Origin: Prostheceraeus crozeri
Lineage: Eukaryota; Platyhelminthes; Polycladida; Euryleptidae
DNA: 64,000 nt
Assembly (NCBI GenBank): GCA_907163375.1
Contig: CAJQUW010014769.1
Span: 62,001-126,000 of the forward strand
Direction: 5' to 3'
Shown: positions 56,061-64,000 of the stretch, piece by piece
Numbering within the stretch: position 1 is the first letter of the stretch
Layout: each line of letters begins with the position of its first letter
Made by a program: the position numbers and the translations under genes
The notes under the pieces: generated by a model
The model's input: only the letters and a program-made list of their open reading frames with translations
The model's database searches: none
What the model was told of the DNA's origin: nothing

Positions 56061-58320
56061 TAAAAGCCTTTGCGGTAATTTGTGTCGTATTGATAAATTA
56101 TTCATTTTTTGAGACAGTGCATGTCATATTTCAATCATTCATATAAAAACTGTAGAAAATGTCCAACTGCACCACTGTTGCTTTGAATTTTTTTTGTGAA
56201 AGGTGATGATCACAAAGTAACTGCGATTGTAAACGAATGTTTTAGATGCGCTCGAGTGCAAGCATAGTGCTGAAATAGCAGAAATTAAGTCTTAAGTATT
56301 TTTCACAAATTAATTAAGCAATTGGAATTTTGTAAGCTGTCTGAGAATATGTTGATGATAGTGAAAATGACAACTTTTATCTTATAGTACACGCATTTTG
56401 AGATAATTTGTCAACCATCGCATCTGAATTGACTGAAAAAAGAATTGATATTTGCAACTATAAAACATTTCAATAATTTGACATGACAAAGATTACCGAC
56501 ACAGAAAAGAGCAAACGAACACAAAAAATGCCACAAGCATGGACATAATAGGGCACAATAAAACCTGAAACATGACTTCAGCAAATGACTTAAGTAAATT
56601 AAGAGCAGTGTGATACCAGGGGAGTCATACTAAACTATGTACATACTGAGTACGTAGAACTGCATTTTTCCATGTGACTGTTATACATTATGCAGTTGCT
56701 CGCTCCACATGTTCCACTTGCATACAAAAGACGTGTGCATGCTTTGCTTGCTTGTAATCAATTCCATTCAAGTTGTTTGCAGCAAAGTTGATCGAGCATT
56801 TTGACAAGAGATTAAAGCATTTTCATGCTACATAATAGTTTGAAATCAATAATGCGACAGATTGAAATAAAAAACAATGTGCCGCTAATGCAACAGATGT
56901 CTTTTGGACCACAAAAATAATTTCTTATTTGAACAAAACTGTGTTTCAGATTGAATAAAACAATGATCAATGAACAGTAAAAGAAAACGTAGCATTTTCT
57001 TCAAAAGTGCTGCAAAATATTTTTCAATCACAACTGAATCATAATAGCTGAAAATTGAACTTTTTATCTTATTATACATCCCATTTCAAAACTGCCAAAC
57101 TGTTCTTCCACGACCAAGGTTTTCCAGATGTCATAACTTTGGCTTTAATTTCGATATACTATAACTCAACACTACTTAATGACTCAACTCAACAGTAATG
57201 TTTTATTCTATATTTACTATTGCTCAAGCACGAAAAATATGTCACTTTACCGCATGAGACGGTTGCAGAGACCATGAGAAGAATACAGTGGAACATATGC
57301 ATTGGATTTACTCGTACGATATCTGAAAAGGAAACTGCTCGCTTATACAGGTACTACGGAATGTACGAGTATTGCATTTAGAGGTCGTTGATGTTTGTGG
57401 TCTTTTAACCACTAGTGCGCCATCCGAATAAAGGCATTAATACTTCTTAAGACTGTCTGGTATTGCTATGAAAGTCGGCCAATTGTGATTTCACTTTTAT
57501 TGCTTCAAGGGATCTATCTTATTACCCTCATACGCTGAACTTTGTACAGTTCTTTGCTTCATCAACAAAACTGTCCATTCCTACTCTATAGTGCGCCTGC
57601 TCATACTTTTTACCACACAGTACAGAATAATAATTATGCTTGATGAGCTGTATTACACCATCACCTTAGTTTGTTGTAGCTTATCTTCACATATCATCGA
57701 ATAATTGAAAAATTTGCAAAAATAATATGGCACTTTCAAACTTTACAATGAAGCATGATTGTGGATGGTTTCAGTCTTCGATGAAGATAGGCTATAAACA
57801 ACCGAAGGTGATGGTGTAATGCAATTTAAAAAAAGTAGGAGTATACAGTAAGTAGTCTTATCTACTTAATAGTAAATCTGGACTGGAAGCGAATAATTAT
57901 GTGAATAACCTTATCAAAAACAAATTTGTTCACTAATAAGCAGCTGATAAACATGCGATTGTTGATTTAACCATCAATAATAAAAACATAGCTTAGAGCA
58001 CCATTTACACGCAATCAGCGTATTGACGATGATCAGTTGATCATAAACGAGTTCTGAAAGGAGATTGTTAAACATCAATATAGATATTCTATTCTTGTTT
58101 TGAGGTGTGTGATTTCAACACTACTTCACTTTGTGAGTTCTTATATTCAGCGCGTCCTGCTAACTTCATTTCAACCAGGTTCGAACAAGTTTACTTACAT
58201 TGACAATTCGTCCAATTTTGATTAGGCTACACAAAACTTAAAGATGGATTTAAATCGAATGAAACTTTAGAAATCATTTTGTACGCTAAGTGACTCACGG
58301 TGGGGCTGAACCAACTTTAA
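56060..58320. other. Non-coding, no gene recognised
   Basis: AT-rich; ORFs are short and without motif. Confidence 0.4.
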
Positions 58321-58322
58321 AT

Positions 58323-58672
58323 CAACTTTTAGTGCCCATCAATCAAATTGATAAAATATTGATCCGTATTATCATAGAACATAAAAAATCGAAAAATAAA
58401 GAAATCGTTGCCGGAGATCGATAGATACACCCCCATCAACGTTAATCGATAATAGATCAATTGATCGATGTATACAAATTTCTATTTTTAAGTGCCCATC
58501 ACTAAAATTGATAGAATATTGATCCGTGTTATCACAAAACACAGAAAATTGAAAAAAAAGAAAATCGTTGCAGGAGATCGATGGATAGGCGTAATCGACA
58601 TTCCTCGATAATCGATCAATTGATTGAATTTTACAAATTTTCATTTTTAAGTGCCCAAACTCTATTGACATG
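58323..58672. repeat. Tandem repeat, about 161 bp, two copies plus a partial third
   Basis: The word TTTTWAGTGCCCATCA starts units near 58,326 and 58,489, and TTTTTAAGTGCCCA starts a third at about 58,648. Units share GATAGAATATTGATCCGTRT and a GGAGATCGATRGATA block rich in ATCGAT words. Confidence 0.8.
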
Positions 58673-58679
58673 TTTTTGA

Positions 58680-59370
58680 CTATAATTCATGATTCTTTAT
58701 TAGGATATTATAACTTATAATATAAGTTTTCGCCTGAAAAATCGAGGAAATCGATTAAATCAATAAATCGGTTATGATTGTTTGGTCGATATTTATCATT
58801 ACGGACTGTAGGTATACGTTTTACCAGGTTTTACTGTAACAGATTGTTTTGGTCATATTTCCTCATAACAATGATTTTACGTCATTCATTTGATTAATCC
58901 ATTCATTATCTTTTATTTGGTTTCGATTTGTACTCAACTATAGTTTTTATTATATTAAGATTTACAAGCAGTTTCTATGGAATTAGATATATGATTAATC
59001 AAAGAATAATTCACACAGTGCAAGTATTGATTTTAGTCTATAAACTTGATTTAAATGTTATATCGAGTAGGTTTTATGTTGATTTAAGATATTTTGATAG
59101 ATTTTTATAGATGAATATTTAATTTAGCAATGAAATTCAGTGTCGTCCGCAGGAATTTAAATTTATGTGAGCATGCATGTATCATTAGGTTGTTAGATAT
59201 TTTGTATTATATGTTAAATCATTCTCGTTGTTACATTATGGAAACAAGCTATGGTATTTAAAAAAGGCTAAAAGTATTATTCAAATAAGAAGTATAGTTT
59301 CAAAATATTGTCTCTTTAATATTAAGAACAATGATTTTCCAAAAAAAAAAAATCATTTTTTGAAACCTTG
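58680..59370. other. Non-coding, no gene recognised
   Basis: Very AT-rich; no supported feature. Confidence 0.4.
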
Positions 59371-62230
59371 AATTATATGTTTTTAAACGTGTTTGCTTGC
59401 ATACTCTGTAACAGCATGCAACAGTTGCTCGCCAAAACGAGGATTCAACGAACTGACTTTGTAATTGCTCCATGACGATAACTCGAAGTCTGCGTGAACA
59501 GCTTCCGAAGCTTGCTCGGACCACTTACCAAGTCCTGAATTTTGGTTGCGGCAGAAATCATAAACATGATGTACAATGACATGTATTTTTGGCGTTATGT
59601 TCAGATTTTCCAATCTGAGAAATGCTTCACTGAATACTTCAATTCGTTGACTTGTATGAAATGTCAATGAAAGTCGATCGAAGGCATCGATATACTCCAT
59701 ATTCTAGAGATTGCTTGCATAAATGGAGTAATCTCACTGATGAAGAAGCAAATTGGAGGGAGAACATGAAGTCTCTTGAGTGCAATCAGTCCGGGAGCTT
59801 TTCTCCTTTTTAGAGTAGATTATGTCCCTACAGTAAATTTATCTTCAAATGATTTAGATGGTAACGCTAGGAATCTTCCATTTAAAGGGACAAAGTTTGC
59901 GCCCATCATTATGAGTAATGTCATCGAATTACAAAAAGATAACCGAGACTTCTGCAGAAAATTGAGACTGCAGATTATTTTGGCAAAAGACGGAAGAGCT
60001 TAATCTGAAATAGGAATCTGATTTCACTTCTCCAAAAGGTAGCAACAGTTGTCTTAATCATATCATAAATCTCATTGAGGAACATAATAATCAGATTTTT
60101 CAGCTCCATATAGATTAATCCATAGTATTAGTTCTTGTGCGAAAAAATAATTTAATTATAATAAAAAAAAATTCTAAAACTGATAAGGGTGAACTTTTTG
60201 TAATAATGGATTATTCCTTTTATCATAAAAGAATGACTGAAGAACATTTGACACTAAATACTGATGCAATACAACCATGAATCAAATTAAGCACTTATGT
60301 AATGAATTCAAATCACCATTTGATAAAGGGAATACATTTTTTTACAAACTTTCAATACGAATTACTACCATTTATGCATGGACTACCGAAGGTCCACAAA
60401 CATGAGGAATATTTTCATAATATGAGATCTGATGTATTAGGTTGCTGCAAAATGAATCCTGTAATTGTGTCACTATCCATGCGATTTCCAAAAGATGCTT
60501 TCACGACAGCTCTGAAAGTTTCAAATGCAACTATGTAATTTGCATGAGGACAGTTCAAATCTTTGAGCACATCAGTATTCTCTAACAATGTCATACATGC
60601 ATTTCCACTGAAAATTCCACCTTGGCGTTCTTGTAGTTGAACATTACTGCGACGCGCCCATTCATCTGTTCCATGTTTCCACAATCCCTGAAGTCCCTTG
60701 TACATCAGAGTAACAGGGCCGATGAGGAGGTGGAGTTCAGGTGGCGGAAATACATCAAGGACACGGATTTCTGGATCCAACGAAATAGCAGGCGGATGTA
60801 CGACATTACCATGATTCTTTGCTGCGGTTTTGTTACTACCTGATCTGTACCAGCTCCAAAAGTTCCTTTAGCCTGCCAAATGTTCTTGAAGTACCTCGCA
60901 AGTTCTTTCTCAAATTTTCTTTTGATACATCGCACCACGCACATGGGTGTTTTGATCCATGACTCATGAGTCGAAGTAGGATATTGATTATCTTCAAATC
61001 ACCGGCGACAGTCCACTTCGGACAAATGAAACAGGAATTCATGTCGAGTTTGTGCCAAATCAATTTGCAGTTCACGTAGTTTTCGGGAACATTGTGCACT
61101 ATGGTTTTTTCAATAAAAAGTTTTTTGACGCTTGTATCTCATCGCGATTTTGCTGCCACTCCATCAGAATATGTTGATCTTGTAGCCTCTCTGTCAATTG
61201 TGGTTTGGTCATCATGTAAGGTGAGACAAAATTTCAGAAAGTTGGCTCCACCATCTATTCCTATTTTTACATGGTCATATGACGCCTCGAAGATTTTCTA
61301 CCTTCAAAATAAGGCCTGAAACATCATTGCAATATATTAGTGGTTTGATTTCCCAATCACATTCACTGTTCATATTTTCTTTCATCATGAATCGCAAGTC
61401 TTCCTGCACAAAGAATTCCTTCATCTTGTGATTTTTCTCATAAAGACATTCTCTCAGATGAGGTGTAATTGCTTTTCTACTTTTAGTCGCAGTCCTGATA
61501 TGGGTTGCCAACTTGAGAGTTTCATTTGTACTCAAATTCAAATCAACTTGAATTGAACTCATATCGTCTGACGAGAGAAGAAATGATGCTTGATTTGTAG
61601 GCGGGGATCTTAGGAGACTCATTGGTCTCCCTGCAGTTCTTGATAATGTAACATGCTCATCATTCATTTGTTCGTCCTGTTGCTTCTCTTTAACTACGTT
61701 GGCAGCTATTTTTTCTTTAGATCTTGGTGAACCATTTTCAGCCATTTTCTGCAAATTTAGTACTCGTGAACTCTTGTTGCAATGATGTGAGAGACCTCGA
61801 CCAATCTCTGAGAAACAAATTCCACAAAGGCGACCTCTCATCATTGATTCTCTGATTGTCGATAGTTTTGCTTCGAGGATTATTAGTCATAGCTGATGCA
61901 CCACGAGCGCCATTAAGTCCTGCAGGAACTGACTGGGCAATCTTGCAAATGTGGCAGAGACAATGAGAAGACGACGCTGCAGTACGAGTTGAGACCTGGT
62001 ATAGTTGTGAATGGTCAGCGATGGATACTTCTTTTCTTGTCCTCTTATTTGGATTTTCGAAATCATTCAAAGTGCGTACACGAGTAGGGCATAACACGTT
62101 CGGTAGTCTATCGTCGTTGGGATCCAGTCCTTCAATCACATAGTTTTGTATTTTATTCCACAATATTGGAGTAGCAGCTCGAAAAGTGTTATTGTCCTTC
62201 TTCGCGTTTGCAAAACATAGAAGGTAAACT

Positions 62231-62238
62231 CGCTTGCG
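62231..62238. repeat. 8-bp target duplication, left (CGCTTGCG)
   Basis: Identical to 63,840-63,847, on the other side of the hAT element. Confidence 0.92.
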
Positions 62239-63839
62239 CAGAGTTGGAGAAGTCGGAATTGGAATTGGAATTGACCTTGATAAACCTCAATTCCACTTTT
62301 TCGATAGACCTGTGATAAATCTATATTTGTACAAAAATTGAAATCACAGTACTCGGCCGTTGTGTTAACTGCACGCAGAGATAAGAGAGAGAGAGAGATA
62401 GATCGACAGAGGTAGCTTTATTCTACTGTTGAATAAAGGGTGTTAATTGTGACTTCAATGGGCCTACAGCCCCCGGACAATGTTAATTCAGCGTTAAGCA
62501 AACAATGAAAAGACAATCATCTTTGTTCAATCTGTTATTTAGTTATTTATCATGTTATTTGTCAATTGTTGAATTTAGTTATTGATAGGATAAGCACAAA
62601 AATTTGAGATTATCCCTTGATTGTTGTACACACGAAAAACAATCGGTTTGGAAAGAGGAAAATTAACGCTGCATTAAAGGGCGGCAACCATGTCAGTTCA
62701 AATCACAATATAGACAGTGTCAACAAATTATTCTAATAATTAATTATTCAATTGAAATGGCAATGACATGAAATAATATTCAACTTCCAATCACAACAAT
62801 TGACAATATTAATCTTCAAGACTATAGTTATGCAGATGCGATGCTCAACGATAAAAGAAAAACTTAAAACTTGCAGTTCACTTCTTGATGTTGAATTCAC
62901 TTCAATTCGATCGGACTCACTTATACCAAAATAATATCACAGATATCATGAATATCAGTGTCACTTATACCGTCGTCAATCTTCAATCGCGCTCGCTGAT
63001 GTGTTGCCGCATACGCTGCCGTGTAGTTGTTCGCTGGTAAGCAGTTGTAGTTGTTACTTCTGTAGTCATGTTACACCGCGAGAGCCCGGAGTTCTTCTAA
63101 CAGCTACTGAAGATATCGTATGTGTTGTTGTTGCGTCAATTTCTCATCGTTTCTAATTTATACAAAGTTTTGAGACTTGGCGATAAAACCACTTTCTTTT
63201 GAAAATTGAAAGAGTTTCCTCTAATCTCTGCTCGTTAGCTTTCGACCCGACCACATTTCGTTCTTATCACGGAATTTTGAATCTCCATTTTTAACATAGA
63301 CCGTTAATCAAATTTCATGATATCAATTTTATCGTCGTTTTTTCTTTCATCAGCAATCACGTTATTCGCACACTGAATTTCTTTCTTTTGTCAGTATATT
63401 AATAGATTTATTCGCATCTCATCTCTCTCTCTCTCTCAGCGTTTGATTCTTTGCTGACCGTTAACTTTCTTCTCTTTTTTACGAGAGATATTGAGTATCT
63501 CGTTTACGAAACGAAAATGGCGTAGGCTGACCGGTTACATATATATACACGTACATGTGCACAAGAAATATGAACTATGAACATGAGAACGCACATAGGA
63601 ACGATGCAGGGAACGGCACACAGGAGCAACGAGGATAGGGTAAGGGCACATGGGTTAGACTGAAACGAACGAACTTTAGATACATTAACATAATACAACG
63701 CGTCATGCAATTATCGGAATTGAATCTCTTTATGGAATTGGAATTGGAATTGAATTGAACTGATTCGACTGGAATTGGAATTGAAATTTCTGCTCTGGAA
63801 TTGGAATTAAAAATTTTCAGTGGAATTTTTCCAGCTCTG
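62239..63839. mobile_element. hAT-like non-autonomous element, copy 2 (complete, 1,601 bp)
   Basis: It is flanked by the 8-bp duplication CGCTTGCG. The ends are inverted: CAGAGTTGGAGAAGTCGGAA on the left, and CAGAGCTGGAAAAATTCCAC read inward from the right. Both sub-termini are rich in GGAATT words (GGAATTGGAATTGG), a probable binding-site array for the transposase in trans. There is no transposase. The right two thirds are repeated at 14,345-15,442. Internal microsatellites are (GA)n near 62,385 and (TC)n near 63,425. Confidence 0.93.
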
Positions 63840-63847
63840 CGCTTGCG
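63840..63847. repeat. 8-bp target duplication, right (CGCTTGCG)
   Basis: Identical to 62,231-62,238. Confidence 0.92.
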
Positions 63848-64000
63848 ACATTGTTCGTGTGTTGGTGGCATTATTCGTTCGGTAAGAAATGAATGGACGA
63901 AGCAGTTAATATAATGTTATCACCACTTATACAATGTTTCCTTAATCACTACCACAGACGATTGATATCACAATACTGTGTGTCTTCCGTGAGCGTCAAT

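Larger units (their letters stand above)
59383..63871 (-). mobile_element. Transposase-like gene of an unnamed metazoan repeat family, interrupted by a hAT element
   Basis: On the minus strand the coding trace begins at an ATG at 63,871 (MPPTHEQCRK), is cut by the hAT element at 62,239-63,839, and resumes at 62,230 with VYLLCFANAKKDNNTFRAA. It continues with Cys/His pairs (SSHCLCHICKIAQ; GRLCGICFSEIGRGLSHHC), a linker, VKIGIDGGANFLKFCL, GDLKIINILLRLMSHGSKHP followed by CAWCD, then PPPELHLLIGPVTLMYKGLQ, and C-terminally KIHVIVHHVYDFCRNQNS followed by GLGKWSEQASEAVHADFE. This combination is common in repeated, uncharacterised proteins of invertebrate genomes and looks like a DDE-type DNA transposase; I cannot name the superfamily. 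Reading changes frame several times between 61,300 and 59,700, so even without the insertion it is a pseudogene. No terminal repeats were located. Confidence 0.7.

Overview
The window is repeat-rich, AT-rich eukaryotic DNA, most likely from a marine invertebrate. Spliceosomal signals (GTAAGT/GTGAGT donors, pyrimidine-AG acceptors), LINEs, a Penelope-like element, hAT, piggyBac and Tc1/mariner DNA transposons and a Maverick/Polinton-type element are all present. There is no operon structure, tRNA or rRNA that I can support. The frequent TAGGCCTA-like octamers remind me of echinoderm genomes, but that is only a weak hint.

Layout. 1.7-4.0 kb (minus) carries the only convincing host gene, an unrecognised protein whose main exon holds about 17 tandem 19-residue repeats encoded by a 57-bp minisatellite. 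6.1-6.7 kb is a LINE 3' end. 7.1-8.6 kb is a decayed piggyBac with TTAA ends. 9.6-10.0 kb is a Tc1/mariner remnant, 13.6 kb a MITE, and 14.3-15.4 kb a hAT-like element with a sister copy at 62.2-63.8 kb. 17.3-19.8 kb is a LINE with a TCTA tail. 25.8-26.8 and 28.0-28.7 kb are two hAT elements with exact 8-bp target duplications. 32.5-33.9 kb is a Penelope-like element arranged as a near-perfect palindrome.

34.9-55.5 kb is a nest. A minus-strand LINE with ORF1 and ORF2 is split between its two ORFs by a 16,484-bp Polinton-like element at 38,230-54,713. That element has AG...CT ends, long terminal inverted repeats and the 6-bp target duplication ATCAGC. A second LINE 3' end lies inside the ORF2 half of the host LINE.

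The Polinton-like element is the most interesting object. It has a Maverick-type protein-primed DNA polymerase B on the minus strand. On the plus strand it has a TATA-binding-protein-like region, a DEDDh-exonuclease-like region, a RING-like cysteine cluster, a three-member and a two-member family of unrecognised proteins, and several blocks of iterated non-coding repeats. TGAGTCA heptamers are concentrated in it. I could not find a capsid protein, packaging ATPase, protease or integrase. It is a fossil: the polymerase and some other genes are broken in several places.

59.4-63.9 kb (minus) is a transposase-like gene of an unnamed metazoan repeat family, interrupted near its N-terminus by the 1.6-kb hAT element at 62,239-63,839.
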